Shown here: piece after piece, positions 8,396 to 15,747 of the stretch
Layout: each line of letters starts with the position of its first letter
Position numbering within the stretch: position 1 is the first letter of the stretch
Assembly: GCA_012518355.1 (NCBI GenBank)
Contig: JAAYSP010000138.1
Span: 1-33,369 of the forward strand
Reading direction: 5' to 3'
From: a candidate division WS1 bacterium
GTDB lineage: Bacteria > Armatimonadota > Zipacnadia > Zipacnadales > UBA11051
DNA length: 33,369 nucleotides
Translations under genes and position numbers: made by a program
The notes under the pieces: generated by a model
The model's database searches: none
What the model was told of the DNA's origin: nothing
The model's input: only the letters and a program-made list of their open reading frames with translations

Positions 8396-8938
8396 TCACT
8401 GCACGGTTTCCAGGTCTTCAAAAGGGTTGACTATTTTGCCACGCCGGGCTCGAGGGGCGATGATTGCGGCCACTTTGCCTTTGACATCCTGTAGTCGGAC
8501 CGGGCCGATGTCGCGACTGTCTTCGCTGTGTGCTCGGTTGTCACCCATCAGGAAGTACTCGTCTGCATCCAGTGTCACCAGTATCGGCCACTCGCGAAGA
8601 ATTGCTTGTGTTGCATACGGTTCGGGCAGGTGCTGGCCATTGATCGCCACCCAGCCCGAGATGACTAACACGTCCTCTCCGGGCAGGCCGATGATTCGCT
8701 TGGCGAAGTAGTCGGGCACGCCGTCATGCTGAAATAGCACCACGTCGCCACGTGCTGGGCTGCGGTCATGCCTGTAAGCATCCTTACGGATTAGCAGCAG
8801 ATCCCCCGCCTTCAGCTCTGGCTCCATAGACGCGGAGGGTACCAGGGCGGTTCGAACGGAGCGCGATGCCCAGAGCACTCCGCCGGCCAAAGCCAACAGC
8901 ACTACTGCGGAGATGATGCCCGGTACTTTGCGTGTCAT
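8396..8938 (-). CDS. lepB: Signal peptidase I
   Basis: Type I signal peptidase (S26A) releases secretory proteins from their signal peptides at the outer face of the cytoplasmic membrane. The 180-residue product has one N-terminal membrane segment (about 7-24). PSASMEP follows with the nucleophile Ser37, YFAKRIIGLPGE with the general base Lys80, and GDNRAHSEDSRDIGPV (132-147), the conserved box E. All catalytic elements are present, so it should be active. The size and single membrane segment are like Gram-positive-type SipS rather than E. coli LepB. I chose the ATG at 8938, which has GAGAAG 5 nt upstream; a GTG two codons earlier is the alternative. A good promoter lies at 9104-9132. Confidence 0.93.
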   Translation of the reverse strand: MTRKVPGIISAVVLLALAGGVLWASRSVRTALVPSASMEPELKAGDLLLIRKDAYRHDRSPARGDVVLFQHDGVPDYFAKRIIGLPGEDVLVISGWVAINGQHLPEPYATQAILREWPILVTLDADEYFLMGDNRAHSEDSRDIGPVRLQDVKGKVAAIIAPRARRGKIVNPFEDLETVQ

Positions 8939-9103
8939 CGCCACTTCTCACTCTCGGCCAATCGTGTGACGTCCGCCGGCCTCGACACATGCTGACATCT
9001 GCATGTCTGCTGCTGGCTGCTACGGTGCAGTCGCGACTGCGCCCAGACCGTCAGGCAAGCGTTGTTTTGTGTCAGGGATCGGCCAATAAGCGCATCATAG
9101 GCA

Positions 9104-9132
9104 ATTCTAGACAGTCGAACATCGGTTGTCAA
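9104..9132 (-). promoter_or_regulatory. Sigma-70-type promoter for lepB
   Basis: On the minus strand TTGACA (9127-9132) and TAGAAT (9104-9109) are exactly 17 nt apart. The predicted leader to the lepB ATG at 8938 is about 160 nt. It is divergent from the DUF177 promoter at 9237-9266. Confidence 0.65.
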
Positions 9133-9236
9133 CTCCCTACGTTGGTTCTCTGTGAGGCTCTCCAGTGATTGCGGGATTGTGTGTGCGAGAGGTTGTCTGT
9201 GCGGCCAAACGGGTTGGCGCCCCAATATGGCTGTTC

Positions 9237-9266
9237 TTGACAAGTGGAATTGAGCCGCGGTATAAT
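9237..9266 (+). promoter_or_regulatory. Consensus sigma-70-type promoter for the DUF177-rpmF-plsX-fab cluster
   Basis: TTGACA (9237-9242) and TATAAT (9261-9266) are perfect consensus boxes 18 nt apart. The predicted start near 9273 gives a leader of about 50 nt that is mostly a hairpin. The -10 box overlaps one copy of a 13-nt direct repeat (9251-9263). Confidence 0.85.
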
Positions 9267-9316
9267 CAGCGGACAAAAGTAAAACGGCCTGGCCGCGGCT
9301 TTCTGAGCCGCGGTAT
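9251..9316 (+). repeat. 13-bp direct repeat TGAGCCGCGGTAT flanking the transcription start
   Basis: TGAGCCGCGGTAT occurs at 9251-9263, running into the -10 box, and again at 9304-9316, just before the DUF177 start codon. The two copies are offset by 53 bp. The second copy forms the 3' arm of the hairpin at 9293-9313. The arrangement would suit a DNA-binding regulator that contacts both sites, but no such protein is encoded in the window. Confidence 0.7.
9293..9313 (+). promoter_or_regulatory. GC-rich leader hairpin before DUF177 (copy 1 of a recurring element)
   Basis: CCGCGGCT (9293-9300) pairs perfectly with AGCCGCGG (9306-9313) around the loop TTCTG. It ends 8 nt before the start codon at 9322, so it would cover the ribosome-binding region. 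No Shine-Dalgarno is visible outside it. A nearly identical hairpin lies before acpP at 17476-17496, with one compensated base pair. It could act as RNA, or as a DNA operator. Confidence 0.7.
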
Positions 9317-9321
9317 GCATT

Positions 9322-9855
9322 ATGAGAATAACTTTTGATCCTGAGATAACCCGTGAGGGCGGCCAGGTGCAGGTGCAGATATCTGCTCCTGTGCCTGCTG
9401 GCAGCGCCCCCGAATATCAGGGGACGGTGACCGGAAGTATCGTCCTGGCTAACGCTGGCGAGGCCCTGACTGCACAAGGATGGCTGCAGTCGGAAGCGGT
9501 GGTGCAGTGTAGTCGCTGCGCAAACTCTCATACAGTGGCAGTGCGAATTGACGTCAATGAAGAGTGTGTCTTACGGGATCTCGACCGACCCCAGGCCTAC
9601 ACGGCCCGCGAGTCGGGTACTGTTCCGTTCCCAATACTCAATGGCAACGAAATTGACCTCAGTGAGCTGGTCAGGCAACTTCTGAATCTGCATCTGCCAT
9701 TGCGTCCTCTGTGTCGGGCCGACTGTGCAGGTCTATGTCCACACTGTGGGCAGGACCTAAATCAGAGGCCCTGTCAGTGTGCGACCGACAGTAGCGATCC
9801 GCGATTGGCACCACTGGCGACACTGCGCGACAAACAGGAACGGAAACTTCAGTAA
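9322..9855 (+). CDS. DUF177 / YceD family protein
   Basis: The 177-residue product has the DUF177 (PF02620) pattern. CSRCANSH near residue 57 provides one CxxC pair. The C-terminal stretch CRADCAGLCPHCGQDL supplies more cysteines that probably bind zinc. Family members are encoded just upstream of rpmF in many bacteria. They have been linked to 23S rRNA accumulation or ribosome assembly, although the molecular activity is not settled. The order DUF177-rpmF-plsX-fab seen here is a classic conserved arrangement. The start codon lacks a clear Shine-Dalgarno and sits 8 nt after a strong hairpin, so translation may be controlled. rpmF follows after 57 nt. Confidence 0.9.
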   Translation: MRITFDPEITREGGQVQVQISAPVPAGSAPEYQGTVTGSIVLANAGEALTAQGWLQSEAVVQCSRCANSHTVAVRIDVNEECVLRDLDRPQAYTARESGTVPFPILNGNEIDLSELVRQLLNLHLPLRPLCRADCAGLCPHCGQDLNQRPCQCATDSSDPRLAPLATLRDKQERKLQ

Positions 9856-9912
9856 ACCACGACGCTTTTGACCGTACCGGGGCCCGCCCGGCCGGACACG
9901 AGGAGATCCATC

Positions 9913-10125
9913 ATGGCACTTCCGAAACGCAGACATTCAAAGAGTCGGCGCAACAAAAAGCGCACTCACCAGGGAATACCACTTGACTCTATTGCTGTTG
10001 TCACATGCAGCAGGTGCTCTGCAGCAATCCGACCACACAACGCCTGCTCATCCTGCGGCTACTACAAGGGCCGCCAGGTAGATCACACTGTCAAGCAGAA
10101 GGACAAAAGCAAGGCGAGGGGCTAA
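9913..10125 (+). CDS. rpmF: 50S ribosomal protein L32
   Basis: The 70-residue basic protein starts MALPKRRHSKSRRNKKRTH, the standard L32 N terminus. It carries a zinc ribbon, CSRC followed by CSSC, so it is the zinc-binding (C+) form. The ATG at 9913 has AGGAG at 9901-9905, 7 nt upstream. An upstream in-frame start at 9868 has no such support. It sits in the large ribosomal subunit. plsX begins 8 nt after the stop codon, so translational coupling is likely. This links ribosome and membrane-lipid synthesis in one transcript, as in E. coli. Confidence 0.96.
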   Translation: MALPKRRHSKSRRNKKRTHQGIPLDSIAVVTCSRCSAAIRPHNACSSCGYYKGRQVDHTVKQKDKSKARG

Positions 10126-10133
10126 GAGCTCTT

Positions 10134-11201
10134 ATGCGCATTGCTGTAGATGCGATGGGCGGAGACCATGCACCTGAGGAGATCGTCCCTGGAGCGCTGG
10201 CAGCGGCCCAGATAGTTGATGCCGAGATCTGTCTGGTGGGCGATGAGATACAACTCAACGCACTACTGTCAGACACCACTGGCGCTGTTGCCCGTGCCGC
10301 CGTTGACACCAGACGAGCGGGCCGCGTTACAGTCGTCCACGAGCCGGGTGTGGTGGGCATGGATGAGAGCCCGCGAGCGGCCCTGCAGCGCAAGCGGCGC
10401 TCATCGATGGCTGCGTGCGTAGACATGGTGCGCGACGGTGAAGCCGATGCTGCCGTGTCAGCGGGCAATAGCGGTGCCTTCATGGCCCTGGCCACCACGC
10501 GTCTGCGCAACATCGCCGACATAGACCGACCCGCCATCGCCATCACCATACCAACTAAAACCGGCAAAGCGATACTGCTTGACGCAGGGGCTAACGCCGA
10601 TTGCAGGTCCGAGCACCTGGCACAATTTGCCACCATGGGCATTTGCTATGCCGAACACTTGCTGGGCCTGGACAGCCCTCGAGTAGCCACACTGAACATC
10701 GGCGAAGAGCAGTGCAAAGGCAATGCTTTGACCCAGGCAACCTACAGTCTACTGGCCTCTGCCCCAATCAACTTTGTTGGTCATGTCGAGCCTAACGCCA
10801 TACTGGATGGCCATGTGGATGTGATTGTCGCTGACGGCTTTGTAGGCAACGTAGTATTGAAGACCATAGAGGCTTCGCTTCAGTTTTTCAACGATGGCAT
10901 CAAGGCAGGCATTGCCAGCAGCCACCTGGCGCGGCTTGGAGCCTGGCTCATGAGGCCGGTCTTCCGTAGCCTTGCAGCGAAGTGTGACTGGGCCGAGTAC
11001 GGAGGCGCGTTGCTACTAGGCGTAAACGGAGTATGTGTGGTCAGCCACGGACGTTCAGACCGCCGGGCAATCCGTGAGGCCATAGTGGTCGCTGCCAACG
11101 CCGTTGAGCATGACATCGTCGAGGAGATGCGCCAGTCGGTACAACTGCTTTCCGCATTGCCGGCATCGACGGAAGTACTCTCCAACTCGCCGCAGGTATG
11201 A
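10134..11201 (+). CDS. plsX: Phosphate acyltransferase PlsX
   Basis: PlsX converts acyl-ACP and phosphate to acyl-phosphate, the acyl donor for PlsY in phospholipid synthesis. The 355-residue protein begins MRIAVDAMGGDHAP, the diagnostic start. It also has AVSAGNSGAFMA, LLDAGANADCRSEHL and GFVGNVVLKTIEA, all conserved in the family. The length is normal. I place the start at the ATG at 10134; the frame is open further upstream, but that part overlaps rpmF and is not PlsX-like. The Shine-Dalgarno is weak (GAG), which fits translational coupling to rpmF 8 nt upstream. fabH follows after 197 nt. Confidence 0.96.
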   Translation: MRIAVDAMGGDHAPEEIVPGALAAAQIVDAEICLVGDEIQLNALLSDTTGAVARAAVDTRRAGRVTVVHEPGVVGMDESPRAALQRKRRSSMAACVDMVRDGEADAAVSAGNSGAFMALATTRLRNIADIDRPAIAITIPTKTGKAILLDAGANADCRSEHLAQFATMGICYAEHLLGLDSPRVATLNIGEEQCKGNALTQATYSLLASAPINFVGHVEPNAILDGHVDVIVADGFVGNVVLKTIEASLQFFNDGIKAGIASSHLARLGAWLMRPVFRSLAAKCDWAEYGGALLLGVNGVCVVSHGRSDRRAIREAIVVAANAVEHDIVEEMRQSVQLLSALPASTEVLSNSPQV

Positions 11202-11398
11202 CCACATCGTCAGCTAGAGACATTGCGCCGTCATGCCGGTTCCAGCCGGTTGGTCGACACACCCGCTTCTCCCCACCATTGCCTGCTGCCACCTGAAAAA
11301 ACGCGCAGGGATAGAGTGTGACCGCGAACTGCCAAACCGTTCGATTAGGTTCAAATATGACTGGATTGACAGCAGGCGAGGAGTAACTGAGCGATATT

Positions 11399-12391
11399 AT
11401 GGATTTGCGTGGATGTCGTATCGCTGGCGTAGGCTCTTATGTGCCCGAAGAGGTACTCACCAACGCTGATTTGGAAAAAATAGTTGACACCACTGATGAG
11501 TGGATTGTCTCCCATACCGGCATACGCGAGCGCCGAGTAATACCTGATGACCAGAACACTTCCGACCTCGCAGCCGAGGCCTCCAGGCGCGCTCTAGACG
11601 ACGCTGGAGTTCAGGCCGACCAGGTGCAACTTATCATCGCCGCCACTGTCACCTCTGACACCGTCTTCCCAGGCACTTCCGCTATCCTGGAGCACAAACT
11701 CGGCGCCAAGCGGGCAGCCACCTTCGATCTGGTCACTGGCTGCACTGGCTTTGTTGACGGTATAGTTACCGGTGCCCAGTTCATCCAGACCGGAGCTTAC
11801 GACCGCGTGCTGGTAGTTGCGGCGGAGGCGCTCACTCGGATCACCAACTGGACCGACCGCAGCACCTGTGTACTGTTCGGTGACGGGGCAGGGGCCGCGG
11901 TGCTGGAGCCAACGGATCCTGGTGCTGGGCTGCTAGGATATGCTATGGACACTCAGGGATTTGCCGGTGAGCATCTGTGCATACCCTCCAGCGGTTCAGC
12001 CTGGCCGCCTGACGAGAAAGCCATAGCCGAACATGCGACCAAGCTGTACATGAACGGACATGAAATCTTCAAGATGGCTGTGCGAGGCGTACCCTATATC
12101 GCCCGCAAGGCCATGAAAAATGCCGGTATCACCGAAGAAGACGTGGACTGGGTGGTCATGCACCAGGCCAACCAGCGCATCCTCGACGCCGCTGCAGATC
12201 GGCTGCACATCGCTCCGGAAAAGGTGATCTCAAATCTGGAGAGATATGGCAACACTTCTGCCGCCTCTATGGGCATAGCGCTCGACGAACTATATCGCGA
12301 CGGGCGGCTGCAAAACGGCCAGCATGTGTTGATGGTGGGCTTCGGCGCCGGCTTCTGTCTCGCCGGTGCGGTAATACGCTGGGACAAGTAG
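11399..12391 (+). CDS. fabH: Beta-ketoacyl-ACP synthase III
   Basis: FabH condenses an acyl-CoA primer with malonyl-ACP to start fatty-acid synthesis. The 330-residue protein keeps the whole Cys-His-Asn triad. Cys115 is in VTGCTGF, His255 in VVMHQANQRI and Asn285 in ERYGNTSAAS. The Cys motif differs from the common AACAGF, with Thr-Gly before the Cys, which may affect the primer pocket. The C-terminal GFGAGFCLAGAVIRW is typical. GCGAGGAG lies about 15 nt before the ATG, farther than usual. The 197-nt gap from plsX shows no clear promoter. The acyl-CoA dehydrogenase gene follows after 82 nt on the same strand. Confidence 0.95.
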   Translation: MDLRGCRIAGVGSYVPEEVLTNADLEKIVDTTDEWIVSHTGIRERRVIPDDQNTSDLAAEASRRALDDAGVQADQVQLIIAATVTSDTVFPGTSAILEHKLGAKRAATFDLVTGCTGFVDGIVTGAQFIQTGAYDRVLVVAAEALTRITNWTDRSTCVLFGDGAGAAVLEPTDPGAGLLGYAMDTQGFAGEHLCIPSSGSAWPPDEKAIAEHATKLYMNGHEIFKMAVRGVPYIARKAMKNAGITEEDVDWVVMHQANQRILDAAADRLHIAPEKVISNLERYGNTSAASMGIALDELYRDGRLQNGQHVLMVGFGAGFCLAGAVIRWDK

Positions 12392-12473
12392 ATGCGCAAC
12401 AGCCTCACATTCGGTAGTCATTTGGTAGTCATCATATGTTCAGTTGACATGTCGCTGAGGAGGGAGCTTTCTG

Positions 12474-13622
12474 ATGGACTTTGCTTTCACCGAGGATCAG
12501 CAAGAGCTTTTCGACTATGTACGCGAGTTTTGTGACGAAAAGCTCAAGCCGTACGCCACAGAAGTAGACCAGAAACGTGAGTATCCGTGGGATCAGGTCA
12601 ACATGATGCGTGAGATGGACCTGATGGGCATACCAGTCTCCGAAGAGTACGGTGGCGCAGGCCTCGGTTTCCTCGAGTGGGCTGTCATCGGCGAGTTGCT
12701 CTCAGGCGCCTGTACCACTACTGGTGCGGTCTATGGTGCCCACATGCTGGCCGAATACCCCATCATGTTTTTCGGTACCGACGAGCAGAAGGAAAAGTAC
12801 CTCACGCCTCTGGCCACCGGCGAATCGGTAGGAGCCTTCGGACTGACCGAGCCGGGCGCCGGTTCTGACGCTGGGTCTGTCAGAACCAGTGCGGTAAAAG
12901 ACGGCGACGACTACATCCTCAACGGCACCAAGATCTTCATCACCAACGGTGGCGACGCCGAGATTTACGTGGTCGTTGCCAATAGTCGGCCCGAAAGAGG
13001 CATGCGTGGGATCACCGCCTTCATCCTCGAAAAAGGCATGGAAGGCTTCGAGTTCGGCAAAAACGAAGAGAAGATGGCTTATAAGTCACTGTCAAACCGC
13101 GAACTGATCTTCGACAATTGCCGCGTACCGGCCGAAAACATCCTGCACCGTGAAGGGCGCGGCTTCCAGGTGGCCATGGAAACACTGCGAGTAGGGCGAA
13201 TCGGCATGGCTATCGGCGCCGTGGGCCTGTCGCAGGCCGCTTACGATGCCGCCGTATCCTATGCACTCCAGCGTGAGCAGTTCGGTCAGCGGATCGCCAA
13301 CTTCCAGCTCATCCAGGCGCATCTGGCTGATATGGCTACCGAGCTTCAGGCCGGTCGTCTGCTCACCTACCTTGCCGCATGGCGCAAAGACCAGGGCCTG
13401 CCTTTCGAGAAGGAAGCGGCCATGGCCAAGCTGAAGACCTCGGAGGTCTGTGCTGCAGTAACCTCCAAGTCTGTTCAGATCCACGGCGGCTACGGCTACT
13501 GCTCGGACTATCCCGTAGAGCGCTACATGCGCGAGTCCAAGCTGTTCGAGATTGTCGAGGGCACATCGGAAATTCAGCGCCTGGTCATCGCCGGCCAACT
13601 GCTGAAAGAGGCGCAGATCTAA
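12474..13622 (+). CDS. Acyl-CoA dehydrogenase (Bcd/short-chain type)
   Basis: This 382-residue flavoprotein has the full ACAD fold. GLTEPGAGSD (123-132) is the first family signature. IFITNGG lies in the FAD/substrate beta domain, and QREQFGQRIANFQLIQ and QIHGGYGY are in the C-terminal helical domain. VEGTSEIQR (361-369) places Glu362 as the catalytic base. Such enzymes interconvert acyl-CoA and trans-2-enoyl-CoA and pass electrons to Etf. With its own etfB and etfA directly downstream it resembles butyryl-CoA dehydrogenase/Etf or caffeyl-CoA reductase modules, which run in the reductive direction. A GGAGG-type Shine-Dalgarno precedes the ATG. Its place between fabH and fabD suggests a role in fatty-acid synthesis, but acyl-CoA versus acyl-ACP specificity cannot be read from the sequence. 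Confidence 0.94.
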   Translation: MDFAFTEDQQELFDYVREFCDEKLKPYATEVDQKREYPWDQVNMMREMDLMGIPVSEEYGGAGLGFLEWAVIGELLSGACTTTGAVYGAHMLAEYPIMFFGTDEQKEKYLTPLATGESVGAFGLTEPGAGSDAGSVRTSAVKDGDDYILNGTKIFITNGGDAEIYVVVANSRPERGMRGITAFILEKGMEGFEFGKNEEKMAYKSLSNRELIFDNCRVPAENILHREGRGFQVAMETLRVGRIGMAIGAVGLSQAAYDAAVSYALQREQFGQRIANFQLIQAHLADMATELQAGRLLTYLAAWRKDQGLPFEKEAAMAKLKTSEVCAAVTSKSVQIHGGYGYCSDYPVERYMRESKLFEIVEGTSEIQRLVIAGQLLKEAQI

Positions 13623-13707
13623 CTCAACGCGGTATCGATGGGATGACCCGGTGGCCGTTTATCGCGGCTGCCGGGACCGATCTGCATGTCCTCAGGAGGA
13701 CAGTTCC

Positions 13708-14496
13708 ATGAGAATAATTGTATGCATAAAACAGGTTCCGGATACCACTGAAGTCAAGATCAATCCGGAAACCGGTACACTGGTGCGCGACGGGGTACCA
13801 AGTATCATCAACCCCTTCGACGAAAACGCCATCGAGGCCGGCCTGCAGTTGGTGGAGGAGCATGGTGGAGAAGTGATAGTCATCACCATGGGACCGCCGC
13901 AGGCCGAGCAGGCCTTGCGTGATGCTCTGGCTATGGGCGCCAATCGGGCCATCCTGATAAGCGACCGTGCCTTCGCAGGGGCTGACACCCTGGCCACATC
14001 ATACGTACTGGCTCAGGCTGTTGAGCGTATCGGCGATTTCGACCTGATATTCTGTGGCAAGCAGGCCTTCGACGGAGACACAGGCCAGGTAGGCCCCGGC
14101 CTTGCCGAGCATCTGGGAATCCCGCAGATAACTTATGCCATCGACATCGAAGAGGTCACTGACAGAGAAATTCAGGTGCGGCGACTGCTCTCCGATGGCT
14201 TTGAGGTAGTCCGCACCAGGCTTCCGTGTCTGATCACTGCAGTCAAGCAGCTAAACGAGCCCAGAATGCCGGGGCTCAAGAGCCGGATGAAGGCCAAAAA
14301 GGCCGAAGTAGAGCAGTGGACCTGTGACTGTATCGGAGCGCTTGCCGATCGCTGCGGCCTGGATGGTTCGCCCACCAGCGTCATGCGTGTCTTCAGCCCT
14401 ACCCGCCAGGTCGAAGGTGAGAGGATCGAGGGCGAGACGGCAGAAGAAAAGGTCTGCCGCCTCATAGACAAACTTCGTGATGCACAGGTGTTGTAG
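13708..14496 (+). CDS. etfB: Electron transfer flavoprotein beta subunit
   Basis: The 262-residue protein begins MRIIVCIKQVPDTTEVKI, a standard EtfB start. It carries GKQAFDGDTGQVGPGLAEHL, the conserved loop in the middle of the protein. The DGDTxQVGP form is, as I recall, that of bifurcating and Bcd-linked EtfBs, whereas mitochondrial-type EtfB has DDDxNQTG. AKKAEVEQW near residue 200 matches the recognition-loop region that docks to the dehydrogenase. AGGAGGA lies 7 nt before the ATG at 13708. The gene sits 85 nt after the acyl-CoA dehydrogenase and 51 nt before etfA. With EtfA it carries FAD and shuttles electrons between a low-potential partner, NADH and the dehydrogenase. Confidence 0.94.
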   Translation: MRIIVCIKQVPDTTEVKINPETGTLVRDGVPSIINPFDENAIEAGLQLVEEHGGEVIVITMGPPQAEQALRDALAMGANRAILISDRAFAGADTLATSYVLAQAVERIGDFDLIFCGKQAFDGDTGQVGPGLAEHLGIPQITYAIDIEEVTDREIQVRRLLSDGFEVVRTRLPCLITAVKQLNEPRMPGLKSRMKAKKAEVEQWTCDCIGALADRCGLDGSPTSVMRVFSPTRQVEGERIEGETAEEKVCRLIDKLRDAQVL

Positions 14497-14547
14497 CCTT
14501 TCAACCGGTCAGTTCCGGTTGGCTTCTGAAAAGTGGAGGATTTTTCT

Positions 14548-15744
14548 ATGCCCATTTACATAGTCGCTGAGGAGTGCAAAGGCTGCAAGCTGTGTCTGCC
14601 TGCATGTCCGTATGGTGCCATCGAAATGGTGGATGGGGTAGCGGTGCTGACCGACGACTGCACACAGTGCGGCGCATGTGTCAGTAGCTGCAAGTTTGGG
14701 GCAATCAAGCTCGAGCGTGTCGAGATGTGCGATGTGGACACAAGCCAGTATCGCGGGGTGTGGGTGGTCGCCGAGGTGAATGACGGGCGACTGGCTGATG
14801 TCACTCTGGAGCTTCTCGGTGAGGGACGCCAACTTGCCGACCAACTGGGCGAACAGCTCAGCCTGGTGCTGGTGGGCCACGAGGTAGAACCGCTGGCCGA
14901 GGTGGCCGCCGCCTATGGGGCGGACAAGGTCTATCTTGCCCAGGCTCCGGAGCTGGAGCGATACCGCACCGGTCCGTTTACCGATGTGATAACCGGCATC
15001 ATCAACCGCTACAAGCCGGAGATAGTGCTCATCGGCGCCACTGGCATGGGCCGTGATCTGGCGTCACGTATCGCCGCCCGTATCAGTGCAGGTCTCACGG
15101 CAGACTGCACCGGACTTGAGATCAGCGTTGAAGACCGCCTGCTCTACCAGACCCGTCCGGCGTTCGGTGGCAACATCATGGCCACCATCGTCTGCCGCCA
15201 TGCCCGTCCCCAGATGGCCACAGTCCGATCGCACGTGTTCCTGAAGCCCGAACCGGACCACAACCGCACCGCAGAAGTGGTGGAGGTGCCGGTTTCGCTC
15301 GACGAAAAGAGCATCATGACCAGGATCGTCGAGGTCATCAAGGAAAACGTGGATGCAGCTGCTAACCTACAGGATTCCGACATCATCGTTTCCGGTGGGC
15401 GCGGGCTGAAAAAAGCAGATAATTTCGAACTGATTCGCGATCTTGCCGATGCCATAGGAGGCGCAGTTGGGGCTTCCCGGGCGACGGTAGACGCAGGCTG
15501 GATCCCCGCCTATCACCAGGTCGGGCAGACCGGCAAGACTGTGCACCCCAAGCTCTATATCGCCTGTGGCATATCCGGGGCTGTCCAGCACCTGGCCGGT
15601 ATGGGCTCTTCAGACTGTATCGTGGCCATCAACAGCGACCCCTCGGCTCCGATTTTCGAGGTTGCCCACTTCGGTATCGTCGGCGACCTCTTCGAGGTGG
15701 TTCCGGCTCTGACCAGGGCGATTCGCGAAGAGTTCGGAGGCTAG
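14548..15744 (+). CDS. etfA: Electron transfer flavoprotein alpha subunit with N-terminal 2[4Fe-4S] ferredoxin domain
   Basis: The 398-residue protein is longer than plain EtfA because residues 1-60 form a two-cluster ferredoxin. Cys10, 13, 16 and 20 bind one cluster and Cys38, 41, 44 and 48 the other. The last Cys of the second set is followed by Lys instead of the usual Pro. The rest is Etf[21 protein letters not shown] in domain I, then the FAD signature [20 protein letters not shown] near residues 326-345 and [19 protein letters not shown]. Ferredoxin-fused EtfA is known from the caffeyl-CoA reductase of Acetobacterium and lactate dehydrogenase Etf complexes, where it links Etf to ferredoxin during bifurcation or confurcation. 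GGAGGA lies 7 nt before the ATG. fabD starts 4 nt after the stop codon. Confidence 0.94.
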   Translation: MPIYIVAEECKGCKLCLPACPYGAIEMVDGVAVLTDDCTQCGACVSSCKFGAIKLERVEMCDVDTSQYRGVWVVAEVNDGRLADVTLELLGEGRQLADQLGEQLSLVLVGHEVEPLAEVAAAYGADKVYLAQAPELERYRTGPFTDVITGIINRYKPEIVLIGATGMGRDLASRIAARISAGLTADCTGLEISVEDRLLYQTRPAFGGNIMATIVCRHARPQMATVRSHVFLKPEPDHNRTAEVVEVPVSLDEKSIMTRIVEVIKENVDAAANLQDSDIIVSGGRGLKKADNFELIRDLADAIGGAVGASRATVDAGWIPAYHQVGQTGKTVHPKLYIACGISGAVQHLAGMGSSDCIVAINSDPSAPIFEVAHFGIVGDLFEVVPALTRAIREEFGG

Positions 15745-15747
15745 GTG

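Noticed and set aside
11341-11398. TTGACA near 11366 as a fabH promoter
   Set aside because: No -10 box lies at 16-18 nt; the nearest A/T-rich hexamer is more than 20 nt away and overlaps the start codon.
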